From Roseovarius mucosus (GTDB taxonomy: Bacteria > Pseudomonadota > Alphaproteobacteria > Rhodobacterales > Rhodobacteraceae), in assembly GCF_002080415.1 (NCBI RefSeq), contig NZ_CP020474.1, positions 2,369,501-2,433,500 of the forward strand: DNA of 64,000 nt, in the 5' to 3' direction. Numbering within the stretch: position 1 is the first letter of the stretch; each line of letters begins with the position of its first letter. Shown here one piece after another: positions 44,014 to 53,242 of the stretch. Under the pieces are notes generated by a model. The model saw nothing but the letters and a program-made list of their open reading frames with translations. It had not been told where the DNA came from and did no database searches. The position numbers and the translations under genes were made by a program.

Positions 44014-44358
44014 TCAGCCCTCATCCGGCAGTTCCGCCTTGAGAAACCGCTCGAACGCATCAAGATTGACCGCCTCGAACTGCCCAAAGCTCTGCATCCA
44101 GATCGAGGCATCGCGCAGCGCGTCCGGTTCCAGCTTGCACCATGTCACGCGGCCCCGGCGTTCCTGAGTGATCAGCCCGGCGCGGCCCAGAATGCCCAGA
44201 TGCTTGGAAATCGCGGCAAGGCTCATCTCGAATGGCTCCGCCACATCCGTGACCGCCATGTCATCCTCCAGCAGCATCGACAGGATCGCGCGCCGGGTGG
44301 GGTCGGCGAGGGCGGCAAAGACCATATCAAGGGCGAGCGCATTCTGCATGCCCTTCAT
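44014..44358 (-). CDS. ArsR-family winged-helix regulator
   Basis: About 114 aa. ALADPTRRAILSMLLEDDMA, then the recognition region FEMSLAAISKHLGILGRAGL and the wing QERRGRVTWCKLE are classical ArsR/SmtB features; no metal-binding CxC pair is visible, so it is likely a metal-independent member. The open frame extends to 44880 on the minus strand, but those residues are antisense to the Usp gene. ATG 44358 or 44349 is the likely start. Divergent from the Usp gene, a plausible target. Confidence 0.87.
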   Translation of the reverse strand: MKGMQNALALDMVFAALADPTRRAILSMLLEDDMAVTDVAEPFEMSLAAISKHLGILGRAGLITQERRGRVTWCKLEPDALRDASIWMQSFGQFEAVNLDAFERFLKAELPDEG

Positions 44359-44496
44359 AAGCCCAAGCGCGCGCCCCGCGTCAACGGCTGATCCATGCCG
44401 GGTGGGCTGAAACCGCCCTTGATCTGTGACAAGGTCGGGCGGCGCACCAGCCATTAGGCTGGGCGGACGCAAAACGGAAACACGAAAGGAAAGACG

Positions 44497-44910
44497 ATGT
44501 TCTCGACAATCCTGGTTCCGGTCGATCTGCTCCACAAGGACACATTGGCCAAAGCGCTCGACGTGGCGGGGGATCTCGCCAAGCGGCATGGGGCGCGTAT
44601 CATCGTGGCGGGCGTGGGCGGTGAACTGCCCAATGAGCTTGGCCATAACGCTGCCGAATTCACGCAGACCCTCCACAGCTTTGCCGAAAACCTGCGCAAC
44701 AAATACGCCGTCACGGTCGAGGCCGAGCCGATCATCAGCCATGACCCCGAGGTCGAAACAACCTCGGCGCTGATGCAGGCAATCGAGCGAAGCGGTGCCG
44801 ATCTGGTGGTCGTGGCCAGCCATGTGCCCGGCTTTCTCGAGCATATCTTTGCCTCGCATGGGGGCTATATCGCGCAACACGCCAAGGTCTCGGTCTTTGT
44901 CGTGCGCTGA
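44497..44910 (+). CDS. Universal stress protein (UspA family)
   Basis: A 137-aa single Usp domain: FSTILVPVDLLHKDTLAKAL, central SHDPEVETTSALMQAIERSG, and C-terminal ADLVVVASHVPG. The G-2x-G-9x-G(S/T) ATP-binding run is not clean here (GFLEHIFASHGGYIAQHAK), so ATP binding is uncertain. GAAAGGAAAGACG before the ATG provides the ribosome site. Divergent from the ArsR gene, 138 bp. Confidence 0.9.
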   Translation: MFSTILVPVDLLHKDTLAKALDVAGDLAKRHGARIIVAGVGGELPNELGHNAAEFTQTLHSFAENLRNKYAVTVEAEPIISHDPEVETTSALMQAIERSGADLVVVASHVPGFLEHIFASHGGYIAQHAKVSVFVVR

Positions 44911-44913
44911 AAC

Positions 44914-44970
44914 TCAACCAAACGGTTGAATATACCAAACCGCCCCAGATCGCCTTTGGGGCGGTTGCGA
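44914..44970 (+). terminator. Terminator hairpins after the Usp gene
   Basis: A short TCAACC/GGTTGA stem at 44914-44929 is followed by a perfect 10-bp stem AACCGCCCCA (44938-44947) / TGGGGCGGTT (44957-44966), loop 9 nt. There is no strong T-run. Confidence 0.55.
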
Positions 44971-44986
44971 CGGAATGACCGCCCTG

Positions 44987-45008
44987 CATCTTCTTGGTAA
45001 AAATACTC
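44987..45008 (+). repeat. Dispersed 22-bp motif, copy 2
   Basis: CATCTTCTTGG then TAAAAATACTC, 19 of 22 bases equal to the minus-strand reading of 39860-39881. It lies upstream of the atp operon, followed by an AT-rich stretch (CAATAAAACAACACTTTAAC). Confidence 0.6.
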
Positions 45009-45109
45009 AATAAAACAACACTTTAACCTAGCGCCACGCAGGGGTCTCTGGCGCTTGACTCAGGCGTGCTCAGGACGTAGCACATGCGCAACATCCTGAG
45101 GGGGCTCCC

Positions 45110-45451
45110 GTGACCGATCCCGAGCAGCGCGCGCAACTGGCAGAGCTGGAAGCGAAGATAGCGAGGCTCAAGGCCAAGGACGCACCACGGCCCCATCAGG
45201 AAGAGCATTATTCTCAGGCCCAGATGGCTTGGCGAATGGTGATCGAGCTGGTGGCCGGTCTTTTGATCGGTTTCGGCATGGGATACGGGCTTGATGTTCT
45301 CTTGGGGACGATGCCGGTATTCCTTGTCATCTTCACGTTGCTGGGGGTGGCCGCGGGCGTCAAAACGATGATGCGCAGCGCCGCCGAAATCCAGCAAGGC
45401 ATGGACAAGCCCGCGCAAGGCGGGGATGAGAGGGCAAAGAATGGCGACTGA
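45110..45451 (+). CDS. atpI: ATP synthase protein I (AtpI)
   Basis: A 113-aa protein starting with GTG 45110 and CTGAGGGGG upstream. Charged coiled N-terminus ([20 protein letters not shown]), then two membrane helices ([34 protein letters not shown]), as usual for AtpI, which helps assemble the c-ring and Mg2+ supply. A TTGACT element at 45055-45060 is a possible -35 but has no clear -10. Overlaps atpB by 11 nt. Confidence 0.93.
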   Translation: MTDPEQRAQLAELEAKIARLKAKDAPRPHQEEHYSQAQMAWRMVIELVAGLLIGFGMGYGLDVLLGTMPVFLVIFTLLGVAAGVKTMMRSAAEIQQGMDKPAQGGDERAKNGD

Positions 45452-46223
45452 AGCGCACGGTGCCGGGGAACCCGGTCTGGTTTTCCACCCGATGGATCAG
45501 TTCATGGTCAAGCCGCTCTTTGGCGAGGGTGCCGTGGGCGTGTTCACACTGACCAACGTCACGTTGTGGATGGCGCTCACAGTGCTCGCGATCATTGCGC
45601 TCATGGTCATGGGCACATCGCGCCGGGCAACGATCCCAAGCCGCACGCAATCCGTGGTCGAGCTGCTCTATGATTTCATCCGCAAGATGGTCGAGGATGT
45701 GGCGGGCAAGGATGCGCTGGTGTTCTTCCCCTATATCATGACGCTGTTTCTCTTCATCCTCTTCGCCAACTTCTTGGGCCTCTTGCCGATGGCCTTTACC
45801 ACCACCAGCCATATCGCGGTGACGGCAGTGATGGCGATGATGGTGTTCCTGACCGTGACCGTTGTCGGTTTTGTGAAACATGGTGCGGGTTTTCTGGGGC
45901 TCTTCTGGGTCAGTTCCGCGCCGCTCGCGCTGCGCCCGGTGCTGGCGCTGATCGAGGTGATTTCCTACTTCGTGCGCCCCGTCAGCCACTCCATCCGTCT
46001 TGCCGGTAACATGATGGCCGGTCACGCCGTGGTCAAAGTGTTCGCCGCCTTCGCGCCGATGATCCTGATCTCGACCGGGATCGGCATCGTGGTGACGCCG
46101 CTCTCGATCCTTGCCATCTCGACCATCTATGCGCTCGAGGTGCTGGTGGCCTTCATTCAGGCCTATGTCTTTACCATCCTGACCTGTGTGTATCTCAAGG
46201 ATGCTCTGCACCCGAGCCACTAA
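45441..46223 (+). CDS. atpB: ATP synthase Fo subunit a
   Basis: A 260-aa membrane protein. Start ATG 45441 ([20 protein letters not shown]). The stator helix with [20 protein letters not shown] contains the essential Arg, and [20 protein letters not shown] is conserved. Carries the proton half-channels facing the c-ring. Start lies inside the atpI end. Confidence 0.97.
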   Translation: MATEAHGAGEPGLVFHPMDQFMVKPLFGEGAVGVFTLTNVTLWMALTVLAIIALMVMGTSRRATIPSRTQSVVELLYDFIRKMVEDVAGKDALVFFPYIMTLFLFILFANFLGLLPMAFTTTSHIAVTAVMAMMVFLTVTVVGFVKHGAGFLGLFWVSSAPLALRPVLALIEVISYFVRPVSHSIRLAGNMMAGHAVVKVFAAFAPMILISTGIGIVVTPLSILAISTIYALEVLVAFIQAYVFTILTCVYLKDALHPSH

Positions 46224-46231
46224 CAGGATGC

Positions 46232-46276
46232 GGTGGGTTTCCCCCACCTTCCGAAACGACGGCGGGTTCGCCCGCC
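46232..46276 (+). promoter_or_regulatory. Two hairpins in the atpB-atpE spacer
   Basis: GGTGGG/CCCACC (46232-46248) and GGCGGG-TTCG-CCCGCC (46261-46276) fold into two compact stems upstream of atpE. With the stem after atpE they may protect the atpE message or allow processing. Confidence 0.5.
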
Positions 46277-46323
46277 CCACGACCAACCGATCAATGCCAA
46301 TTCCAACGTAAGGAGACATCACT

Positions 46324-46560
46324 ATGGAAGGCGATATCGTTCAAATGGGTGCATATATCGGCGCTGGCCTGGCCTGCATGGGCATGGGCGGGGCTGCGAT
46401 GGGTGTGGGCAATGTTGCCGGCAACTTCCTCGCTGGCGCGCTGCGCAACCCTTCGGCCGCTGCTGGCCAGACCGCGACGCTGTTCATCGGCATCGCCTTC
46501 GCAGAAGCGCTGGGGATTTTCTCGTTCCTCGTCGCCCTTCTGCTGATGTTCGCTGTCTAA
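46324..46560 (+). CDS. atpE: ATP synthase Fo subunit c
   Basis: A 78-aa hairpin protein with two helices; the second contains [20 protein letters not shown], with the proton-carrying Glu in FAEALG. AGGAGACATCACT upstream is a strong ribosome site. Forms the rotating c-ring. Flanked by RNA hairpins on both sides. Confidence 0.98.
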   Translation: MEGDIVQMGAYIGAGLACMGMGGAAMGVGNVAGNFLAGALRNPSAAAGQTATLFIGIAFAEALGIFSFLVALLLMFAV

Positions 46561-46590
46561 GTCTCTCGGGTAGCTGATCCTTACGGCTGG

Positions 46591-46611
46591 GGGGTGGCGC
46601 AACGCCGCCCC
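46591..46611 (+). promoter_or_regulatory. Hairpin after atpE
   Basis: GGGG-T-GGCG (46591-46599) pairs with CGCC-G-CCCC (46603-46611), loop CAA. No T-run, so an mRNA-stabilising or processing stem rather than a terminator. Confidence 0.5.
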
Positions 46612-46645
46612 TCGGTGACACGGAACTTTCCCCTAGGAGGACGAC

Positions 46646-47179
46646 ATGGCAAGCGAAACGCATGACGCCGCTGGTCAAGCCGCATCCACGCCGGGCTTGC
46701 CCCAGCTGGATTTTACGACCTTTGGCAACCAGATTTTCTGGCTCCTCGTCACGCTGGTCGTGATTTACTTTGTCCTGTCGCGCATTGCGCTGCCGCGCAT
46801 TGCGGCCGTGCTGGCAGAGCGTCAGGGGGCCATTACCAACGACCTCGCCGCTGCCGAAGATCTCAAGGTCAAGGCTGTCGAGGCCGAACAAGCCTATCTC
46901 AAGGCGCTGGCCGATGCCCGCACCGAGGCGCAGACCATCGTGGGTCAGGCCAAGGCCGAGATCAAGGCAGAGCTGGACGCCGCAACCGCCAAGGCGGATG
47001 CCGAGATTGCCGCGCGCGCGGCAGAAGGCGAAAAGAAGATTGCCGATATCCGGGCCACTGCGATGGACAGCGTCAAAGAAGTGGCCGTTGCAGCCGCTGC
47101 CGAGATCGTTGCCGTCATGGGTGGCAAGGCCGACGAGAAAACCGTCGGGGCCGCTGTTGCCGACCGGATGAAAGGATAA
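46646..47179 (+). CDS. ATP synthase Fo subunit b'
   Basis: A 177-aa b-type subunit: polar N-terminus, one helix ([20 protein letters not shown]), then a long amphipathic Ala/Glu/Lys helix. The separate b' and b genes are usual for photosynthetic-lineage alphaproteobacteria; this copy, first in order and lacking a signal, is b' (often called atpG or atpF2). Part of the peripheral stalk. AGGAGGACGAC upstream of ATG 46646. Confidence 0.94.
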   Translation: MASETHDAAGQAASTPGLPQLDFTTFGNQIFWLLVTLVVIYFVLSRIALPRIAAVLAERQGAITNDLAAAEDLKVKAVEAEQAYLKALADARTEAQTIVGQAKAEIKAELDAATAKADAEIAARAAEGEKKIADIRATAMDSVKEVAVAAAAEIVAVMGGKADEKTVGAAVADRMKG

Positions 47180-47184
47180 TCGCC

Positions 47185-47745
47185 ATGCAAAAGATGCTTT
47201 TGACCATGGTTGCCGCCGTCTTCGCCAGCCCCGCGCTGGCGGCTTCGGGTCCGTTCTTTTCGCTCTCCAACACGAATTTCGTGGTCCTGCTCGCCTTCCT
47301 GCTCTTTGTTGGCTTCCTGATTTACGTCAAGGTGCCGACACTCTTGGGCAAAAAACTCGACGAGCGTGCCGCCAATATCAAGGGCGAACTCGACGAGGCG
47401 CGCGCCCTGCGCGAAGAGGCACAGACCCTGCTGGCCAGCTACGAGCGCAAGCAAAAAGACGTGCAGGCACAAGCCGACCGGATCGTGGCGCAAGCCAAGG
47501 AAGAGGCGAACGCCGCCGCCGAAGAGGCTAAGGAAGAGATCAAGGCTTCGATTGCCCGCCGCATGCAGGCCGCCGAAGAACAGATCGCCAGCGCCGAGGC
47601 ACGGGCCATCCGCGACGTACGCGATCAGGCTGTTGTCGTGGCGGTTGCCGCCGCACGTGACGTGATCGCCAAGCAGATGACCGCCGCTGATGGAAATGCA
47701 TTGATCGACGCGGCCATCGCGGATGTAGAAGCCAAGCTGCACTAA
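47185..47745 (+). CDS. atpF: ATP synthase Fo subunit b
   Basis: A 186-aa peripheral-stalk subunit. MQKMLLTMVAAVFASPALAA looks like a signal-type leader, followed by the membrane helix FVVLLAFLLFVGFLIYVKVP and a long charged helix. Follows b' by 5 bp. The F1 genes (atpHAGDC) are elsewhere, a usual split in this group. Confidence 0.95.
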   Translation: MQKMLLTMVAAVFASPALAASGPFFSLSNTNFVVLLAFLLFVGFLIYVKVPTLLGKKLDERAANIKGELDEARALREEAQTLLASYERKQKDVQAQADRIVAQAKEEANAAAEEAKEEIKASIARRMQAAEEQIASAEARAIRDVRDQAVVVAVAAARDVIAKQMTAADGNALIDAAIADVEAKLH

Positions 47746-47767
47746 ACAGCGCCATGGCACAGAATAG

Positions 47768-47800
47768 GCCCGGGTCGTAAGCGCCCCGGGCTTTTTCTTG
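47768..47800 (+). terminator. Rho-independent terminator of atp operon
   Basis: GCCCGGG (47768-47774) pairs with CCCGGGC (47785-47791), 10-nt loop, followed by TTTTTCTTGT. It lies 22 bp past atpF. Confidence 0.88.
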
Positions 47801-47810
47801 TCTGCTTGAC

Positions 47811-47956
47811 TTTTGTGATCACAAAAACATGCGCTGTCCGGGCGAGTCCTAAGAGAGTTTCCCGCACCAGCCCAGAGACTCAGGGAAACCATCAGGGAAA
47901 ACCTGATTCCCATTGGCCTAATTTGTGATCACACGATTATTTACGTGATCACAAAA
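47811..47956. promoter_or_regulatory. Three GTGATCAC palindromes upstream of sdhC
   Basis: Box 1 at 47811-47826 is the perfect 16-bp palindrome TTTTGTGATCACAAAA. Box 2 at 47921-47936 reads ATTTGTGATCACACGA and box 3 at 47941-47956 reads TTACGTGATCACAAAA. Boxes 2 and 3 are 20 bp apart centre to centre and box 1 is 110 bp further up. TGATCA-centred palindromes are typical of GntR/FadR-family operators, but the regulator is not known. They are most likely operators for the sdh operon. Confidence 0.75.
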
Positions 47957-48094
47957 GCAATATTTTTGCGGCCAATTGCCTCAAAACAGGGGTTTTGGCG
48001 CGCGGGACAGGTGACAGCGCCGAGAAAAAGTATAACAAGAAACCCAGCAAAAGACGGCTGTCGCGCCGCCCGCCATCTGCAAAGGAGTTGCTCC

Positions 48095-48478
48095 ATGGCT
48101 GAAACCAAACCGGTTGAACGCCCGCTTTCGCCCCACCTGCAAATTTATCGCCCACAACTGACCTCGATCACCTCGATCCTGACACGGATCACCGGCAATG
48201 CCCTGATCGTGGCGGCGCTTCTGATCGTGTGGTGGCTTTTGGCGGCCTCTACCTCTGACGCCTATTTTGCCATGGCCGATGCGGTGCTGACCTCTTGGTT
48301 TGGCGATCTGGTTCTGTCCCTCTCGGCTTGGGCGGTGTGGTATCACTACCTCGCGGGGCTGCGGCATCTCTATTTTGACGCGGGCAAGGGAATGGACATT
48401 CCCACCGCCGAGAAACTCGGTTGGGGCTGCATCATCGGCTCGGTCGTGCTGACCGTCATCACCCTGCTTCTGGTCTGA
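48095..48478 (+). CDS. sdhC: Succinate dehydrogenase cytochrome b556 subunit
   Basis: A 127-aa protein from ATG 48095 (AAAGGAG upstream; the long open frame to 47945 is not used). Begins MAETKPVERPLSPHLQIYRP, the SdhC signature, with three helices; heme and quinone ligands in HLYFDAGKGMDIP region (WYHYLAGLRHLYFD). First gene of the sdh operon, under the GTGATCAC operators. Confidence 0.97.
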   Translation: MAETKPVERPLSPHLQIYRPQLTSITSILTRITGNALIVAALLIVWWLLAASTSDAYFAMADAVLTSWFGDLVLSLSAWAVWYHYLAGLRHLYFDAGKGMDIPTAEKLGWGCIIGSVVLTVITLLLV

Positions 48479-48488
48479 GGAGAGCATC

Positions 48489-48860
48489 ATGCGTTATCTG
48501 ACCGCACGCAAACGCGCCGAGGGCAAAGGGGCCGCTGGCACCGGGACCGAACATTTTTGGTATATGAAACTTTCGGGTGTTGGCCTTGCCCTGATCATCC
48601 CGGTGTTTCTGGTGGCCTTTGGCCGCGCCCTTGGCGGTGACCGCGCCGAGGTGCTGGCCGCCTTTTCGCATCCGGCCATGGCCATTCTCACCGGCCTCGT
48701 GATTTTCTTTGGCCTGCGCCACTACGCAAGCGGCGCGCAGACCATGATCGAGGATTACAGCCACGGCAGCACGCGCCGGGGCCTGATTATTGCCGTGACC
48801 GTTCTAAGTTACGGGCTGATCGCCACCGGGCTTTTCGCCCTTGCCAAGATCGCGCTGTGA
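48489..48860 (+). CDS. sdhD: Succinate dehydrogenase membrane anchor subunit
   Basis: A 123-aa, three-helix anchor. MRYLTARKRAEGKGAAGTGT, then FGLRHYASGAQTMIEDY, carrying the conserved His. Follows sdhC by 10 bp with GGAG in the gap. Confidence 0.96.
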   Translation: MRYLTARKRAEGKGAAGTGTEHFWYMKLSGVGLALIIPVFLVAFGRALGGDRAEVLAAFSHPAMAILTGLVIFFGLRHYASGAQTMIEDYSHGSTRRGLIIAVTVLSYGLIATGLFALAKIAL

Positions 48861-48872
48861 GGACCTGAACAA

Positions 48873-50675
48873 ATGGCTGCTTATGAATACGAGACGCATG
48901 ATTATGACGTCGTGGTTGTCGGCGCGGGCGGCGCGGGCCTGCGGGCGACACTCGGCATGGCCGAACAGGGCCTCCGTACGGCCTGCGTGACCAAGGTTTT
49001 CCCGACCCGCTCGCACACGGTTGCGGCACAGGGCGGCATTGCCGCATCGCTTGGCAATATGGGCCCCGATAGCTGGCAGTGGCATATGTATGACACGGTC
49101 AAGGGTTCGGATTGGCTGGGCGATACCGACGCAATGGAATATCTCGCGCGCGAGGCCCCCAAAGCGGTCTATGAGCTGGAACATTACGGCGTGCCGTTCT
49201 CGCGCACCGAAGAGGGCAAGATCTATCAGCGCCCCTTTGGCGGCCACACCACCGAATTTGGCGAAGGCCCGCCGGTGCAGCGCACATGTGCCGCCGCTGA
49301 CCGCACCGGCCATGCCATCCTTCACACGCTCTATGGTCAAAGCCTCAAGCAAAAGGCCGAGTTCTACATCGAATATTTCGCCATTGATCTGGTGATGACC
49401 GATGGGGCCTGCACCGGCGTCGTTTGCTGGAAACTCGACGATGGCACCATCCACGTCTTCAACGCCAAGATGGTCGTACTGGCCACCGGCGGCTATGGCC
49501 GCGCCTATTTTTCGGCGACCTCTGCCCATACCTGCACCGGCGACGGTGGCGGCATGGTGGCGCGCGCCGGTCTGCCGCTGCAAGACATGGAATTCGTGCA
49601 ATTCCACCCCACCGGCATTTTCGGCGCCGGGTGCCTGATTACCGAGGGTGCGCGTGGCGAGGGCGGATACCTCACCAATTCCGAGGGCGAGCGTTTCATG
49701 GAACGCTACGCGCCCAATTACAAGGATCTCGCGCCACGCGACTATGTCAGTCGCTGCATGACGATGGAAATCCGCGAAGGGCGCGGCGTGGGCGCGGATG
49801 GCGATCACATCCACCTCAACCTCAGCCACCTGCCGCCTGAGGCGCTGCATCTGCGCCTGCCCGGTATTTCCGAGTCTGCCCGCATCTTTGCCGGCGTTGA
49901 CGTGACCAAGGAACCGATCCCGGTTTTGCCCACCGTGCATTACAACATGGGCGGCGTGCCGACGAATTATTGGGGCGAGGTGGTCAATCCCACTCAGGAC
50001 AATCCCCATGCCGTCGTCCCCGGCCTCATGGCCGTGGGCGAGGCGGGCTGCGCCTCTGTGCATGGCGCGAACCGGCTTGGCTCCAACTCGCTCATTGACC
50101 TTGTGGTCTTTGGCCGCGCTGCTGCCATTCGCGCAGGCAAGGTGGTGGATCGCGACTCGGCGGTGCCCGCCACCAACAAGGCCGAGGTGGACAAGGCGCT
50201 CAGCCGCTTTGACGGGCTGCGCCATGCCACCGGCGCTGTGCCCACCGCCGAATTGCGGCTCGAAATGCAGCGCACGATGCAGGCCGATGCCGCCGTGTTC
50301 CGCACCTCGAAAACGCTGGCCGAAGGCGTGGACAAGATGAAGGCCGTCGCCGCCAAGATGGACGACATCAAGGTCACGGACCGTAGCCTTGTGTGGAACA
50401 GCGACCTGATGGAAACGCTGGAGCTGACCAATCTCATGCCCAATGCGCTCGCCACGATCTTTGGGGCCGAGGCCCGGCAAGAAAGCCGCGGCGCGCATGC
50501 GCATGAAGATTTCAGCACCCGCGACGACGAGAAATGGCGCGTTCACACGATAGCGCGGGTCGACGGCAATTCCGTCGATCTCAGCTATCGCCCGATCGTC
50601 ACCGATCCTCTGACAACCGAGGATCAGGGCGGCATCAGCCTCAAAAAGATCGCGCCAAAGGAACGGACGTTCTAA
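48873..50675 (+). CDS. sdhA: Succinate dehydrogenase flavoprotein subunit
   Basis: A 600-aa enzyme oxidising succinate to fumarate in the TCA cycle and complex II. FAD-binding [17 protein letters not shown], the covalent flavin His in [20 protein letters not shown], and catalytic Arg region [14 protein letters not shown] are visible. Long antisense frames are shadows. Confidence 0.98.
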   Translation: MAAYEYETHDYDVVVVGAGGAGLRATLGMAEQGLRTACVTKVFPTRSHTVAAQGGIAASLGNMGPDSWQWHMYDTVKGSDWLGDTDAMEYLAREAPKAVYELEHYGVPFSRTEEGKIYQRPFGGHTTEFGEGPPVQRTCAAADRTGHAILHTLYGQSLKQKAEFYIEYFAIDLVMTDGACTGVVCWKLDDGTIHVFNAKMVVLATGGYGRAYFSATSAHTCTGDGGGMVARAGLPLQDMEFVQFHPTGIFGAGCLITEGARGEGGYLTNSEGERFMERYAPNYKDLAPRDYVSRCMTMEIREGRGVGADGDHIHLNLSHLPPEALHLRLPGISESARIFAGVDVTKEPIPVLPTVHYNMGGVPTNYWGEVVNPTQDNPHAVVPGLMAVGEAGCASVHGANRLGSNSLIDLVVFGRAAAIRAGKVVDRDSAVPATNKAEVDKALSRFDGLRHATGAVPTAELRLEMQRTMQADAAVFRTSKTLAEGVDKMKAVAAKMDDIKVTDRSLVWNSDLMETLELTNLMPNALATIFGAEARQESRGAHAHEDFSTRDDEKWRVHTIARVDGNSVDLSYRPIVTDPLTTEDQGGISLKKIAPKERTF

Positions 50676-50686
50676 GGGAGAGAAGC

Positions 50687-51100
50687 ATGTCACAGCTTTC
50701 ATCGTCGTTAAGCAAAGGGGTTTTCGCCGTGCTGATGGTGGCGTTTATTTCGACGCCCGCGTTTGCCAATCCGGGTCCACGCATACCGGTGCAGGAACAG
50801 CGCAAGGCGATCCTTGATTGTCGCTACGAAATGGGCATTCGCGGACCTGCTCGTTTTGGCGCGACATGGTCGGAACTGCCGCCCGGTGGCAGCACCGTGA
50901 GCTGGATCGTCCCCGGAACAAACCTAAGCCCGGCGCAGGCGGACAGGATCAACGAATGTGCCGATCAAAGGCTGGGGCGGGCACCGACCCCGCGCTTCGC
51001 GACCCAGACGCAGAGACAGAGCGTTCGCGTGCGCGGGTCCTGCCCGTCACATGCCCCCGTGCTGTTTGGCGGGTCAACCTATTGTCTCAGGGGTAACTGA
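50687..51100 (+). CDS. Small exported hypothetical protein within sdh operon
   Basis: A 137-aa protein from ATG 50687 (AGGGAG upstream, 11 bp after sdhA). A signal peptide (GVFAVLMVAFISTPAFA) is followed by a polar domain with two or three Cys (DCRYEMGIRGP, NECADQRLG, SCPSHAPVLFGGSTYC). Likely periplasmic, disulfide-containing. Function unknown; genomic position suggests a role linked to complex II or simple operon hitch-hiking. Confidence 0.7.
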   Translation: MSQLSSSLSKGVFAVLMVAFISTPAFANPGPRIPVQEQRKAILDCRYEMGIRGPARFGATWSELPPGGSTVSWIVPGTNLSPAQADRINECADQRLGRAPTPRFATQTQRQSVRVRGSCPSHAPVLFGGSTYCLRGN

Positions 51101-51104
51101 CCTG

Positions 51105-51428
51105 ATGACCCGACCTGTATTGGCTTTCACCGCAATAATGGCCCTCAGCGCCTGCGAGGCGACCAATCAGGTCGCCGACACCCTCGCGCGCGAGCGGGCC
51201 AAGGGCGTGGTCAACACAGTCGTCGCACAGCGCTTTCCGGGCCTCAACGCTGCCCCGATCACCGATTGCGTGATTGATGCCGCCTCTGCCGGAGAGATCA
51301 TTCAGATCGCAAGCGCCAGCGTGTCAGGCGTAACACCTGAAACCACGCAGCAAGTGATCGCAATCGCACAGCGCCCCGAGGCCGTGCAATGTATTGCCCA
51401 AAATAGCCTGACCCTCTTGGGCGGCTGA
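51105..51428 (+). CDS. Small lipoprotein within sdh operon
   Basis: A 107-aa protein from ATG 51105, 4 bp after the previous stop. [20 protein letters not shown] carries a lipobox (LSAC). The mature part is helical with a cysteine pair ([21 protein letters not shown]). Periplasm-facing lipoprotein; function unknown. With the preceding gene it separates sdhA from sdhB. Confidence 0.72.
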   Translation: MTRPVLAFTAIMALSACEATNQVADTLARERAKGVVNTVVAQRFPGLNAAPITDCVIDAASAGEIIQIASASVSGVTPETTQQVIAIAQRPEAVQCIAQNSLTLLGG

Positions 51429-51442
51429 CAAGGAGTAGCAAG

Positions 51443-52222
51443 ATGGTTCAACTCACACTCCCCAAGAATTCGCGCATGACCACGGGCAAGACATGGCCCA
51501 AGCCCGAGGGTGCCAAGACCGTGCGCAAGTTCCAGATTTACCGCTGGAACCCGGACGATGGCAAAAACCCGCGGGTGGACACCTATTTCGTGGATATGGA
51601 CACCTGCGGCCCGATGGTTCTGGATGCGCTGATCAAGATCAAGAACGAGATTGATCCCACGCTCACCTTCCGCCGCTCTTGCCGCGAGGGGATTTGCGGC
51701 TCTTGCGCGATGAATATCGACGGGATCAACACGCTGGCCTGCATCTACGGTATGGATGAAATCAAGGGCGATGTGAAAATCTACCCGCTGCCGCATATGC
51801 CGGTGGTCAAGGATCTGATCCCCGACCTTACGCATTTCTACGCGCAGCACGCCAGCATCATGCCGTGGCTGGAAACCAAAACCAACCGCCCCGCAAAAGA
51901 GTGGCGGCAGAGCATCGAGGACCGCGAGAAACTCGATGGGCTTTATGAATGCGTGATGTGCGCGTCCTGCTCTACCTCTTGCCCATCCTATTGGTGGAAT
52001 GGCGACAAATACCTTGGACCGGCCGCACTTTTGCATGCCTATCGCTGGATCATCGACAGCCGGGACGAGGCAACAGGCGAGCGGCTTGATGATCTCGAAG
52101 ACCCGTTCAAGCTTTATCGCTGCCATACCATCATGAACTGCACGAAAACCTGCCCCAAGGGCCTCAACCCCGCCAAGGCCATCGCTGAGATCAAAAAGAT
52201 GATGGTCGAGCGGCACGTCTGA
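51443..52222 (+). CDS. sdhB: Succinate dehydrogenase iron-sulfur subunit
   Basis: A 259-aa subunit with the [2Fe-2S] motif [20 protein letters not shown] plus C, and the [4Fe-4S]/[3Fe-4S] cysteines in [16 protein letters not shown] and [17 protein letters not shown]. Passes electrons from SdhA to quinone. ATG 51443 with AAGGAG upstream. Confidence 0.98.
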   Translation: MVQLTLPKNSRMTTGKTWPKPEGAKTVRKFQIYRWNPDDGKNPRVDTYFVDMDTCGPMVLDALIKIKNEIDPTLTFRRSCREGICGSCAMNIDGINTLACIYGMDEIKGDVKIYPLPHMPVVKDLIPDLTHFYAQHASIMPWLETKTNRPAKEWRQSIEDREKLDGLYECVMCASCSTSCPSYWWNGDKYLGPAALLHAYRWIIDSRDEATGERLDDLEDPFKLYRCHTIMNCTKTCPKGLNPAKAIAEIKKMMVERHV

Positions 52223-52237
52223 TCGGACACAGGGACA

Positions 52238-52951
52238 ATGGCAAGCGAGGGCTTATGGTTTGCGCTGCTCTTGGCCCTGATCGCGGGCGCGGCCATGCCC
52301 CTTGGGGCGGCGCTCGCGCTCTCCGCAACCTTTAGGCGGCTGCCTGCGCCTGCGACCCATGGCATCGTTGCCTTTGGCGGTGGCGCGCTTTTGGCGGCGA
52401 TTGCGCTGGTGCTGGTGCCTCATGCGCGCGATACGCTTTCCGCGCCCGTGGCGCTTGCTGCCTTTGCTGGCGGCGGGATCGCCTTTTTTGCCATCGACCG
52501 CTTTCTTGAATCGCACGGCGGGCGCGGCGCGCAGCTTATGGCGATGCTGCTCGATTTTCTGCCCGAGGCCATGGCCATCGGGGCCATGCTGACCGCGCAG
52601 GCCGAACGCGCACTCTTGCTGGCCGGCCTCATTTTCCTGCAAAATCTGCCCGAGGGCTTTGCCGCCTTTCGCGACATCATGCGTGGTGGTGCGGTCCGGG
52701 GGCATCGGATCGTCTTGCTCTTTGCCGGGCTTGCCCTGCTTGGGCCGGTCTGCGCAGCCATCGGCTTTTCTTTTCTCTCCGAGATGCCGCAGGTTCTGGG
52801 GGTTATCATGATGTTTGCGGCGGGCGGCATTCTCTACCTGATTTTTCAGGATATCGCCCCCGCCGCCCGTGCGCGCCACAGTTGGTTGCCGCCTTTGGGG
52901 GCGGTCTTTGGCTTCACGCTGGGTTTGGCCGGGGATATGCTGATCGGCTAA
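52238..52951 (+). CDS. ZIP-family divalent metal transporter
   Basis: A 237-aa membrane protein with about eight helices. LDFLPEAMAIGAML and FLQNLPEGFAAFRD resemble the metal-binding ZIP helices IV and V, although the usual His is replaced in parts (LPEA/LPEG retained). Transports a divalent cation such as Zn2+ or Fe2+, direction unknown. Starts 15 bp after sdhB and is probably in the operon. Confidence 0.75.
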   Translation: MASEGLWFALLLALIAGAAMPLGAALALSATFRRLPAPATHGIVAFGGGALLAAIALVLVPHARDTLSAPVALAAFAGGGIAFFAIDRFLESHGGRGAQLMAMLLDFLPEAMAIGAMLTAQAERALLLAGLIFLQNLPEGFAAFRDIMRGGAVRGHRIVLLFAGLALLGPVCAAIGFSFLSEMPQVLGVIMMFAAGGILYLIFQDIAPAARARHSWLPPLGAVFGFTLGLAGDMLIG

Positions 52952-53054
52952 AATCCGTGCCTTGCATCAGACGCATGGCAAGACTGCGCGCTTGGTGGTT
53001 TATGCCGCAGCGCAGAAGATTATGTAAGTGCCATGGAAATATGGAGATAAACCC

Positions 53055-53225
53055 ATGGCTTACCCGGTCAAAACCCCTGTCGCCCCGGCTGTGAAATCGG
53101 CCCCAATCACCCCAGATTGGGTCGCCGTCTATTACACGCCCGAGGCCCCCGCAAACCTGCCGCAAGCGCCCCAAACCCCCGGTCTGGACGCACTCGAACA
53201 GATGTATGCCTATTACGAGGCTTGA
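53055..53225 (+). CDS. Small hypothetical protein (56 aa)
   Basis: ATG 53055 (GGAGATAAACCC upstream). A Pro/Ala/Tyr-rich peptide MAYPVKTPVAPAVKSAPITP, ending ALEQMYAYYEA, acidic at the C-terminus. No membrane helix. A well-placed ribosome site and clean reading frame support it; function unknown. Confidence 0.6.
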   Translation: MAYPVKTPVAPAVKSAPITPDWVAVYYTPEAPANLPQAPQTPGLDALEQMYAYYEA

Positions 53226-53242
53226 ACGCCCCGGCACAAATT

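Noticed and set aside
43979..44880. Extended N-terminus (288 aa) for the ArsR regulator
   Set aside because: The extra 170 residues lie antisense to the Usp gene and have no domain features.
48804..50702. Long open frame (632 aa) antisense to sdhA
   Set aside because: Exactly covers sdhA, whose identity is certain; the residue composition is that of a reverse-strand shadow.
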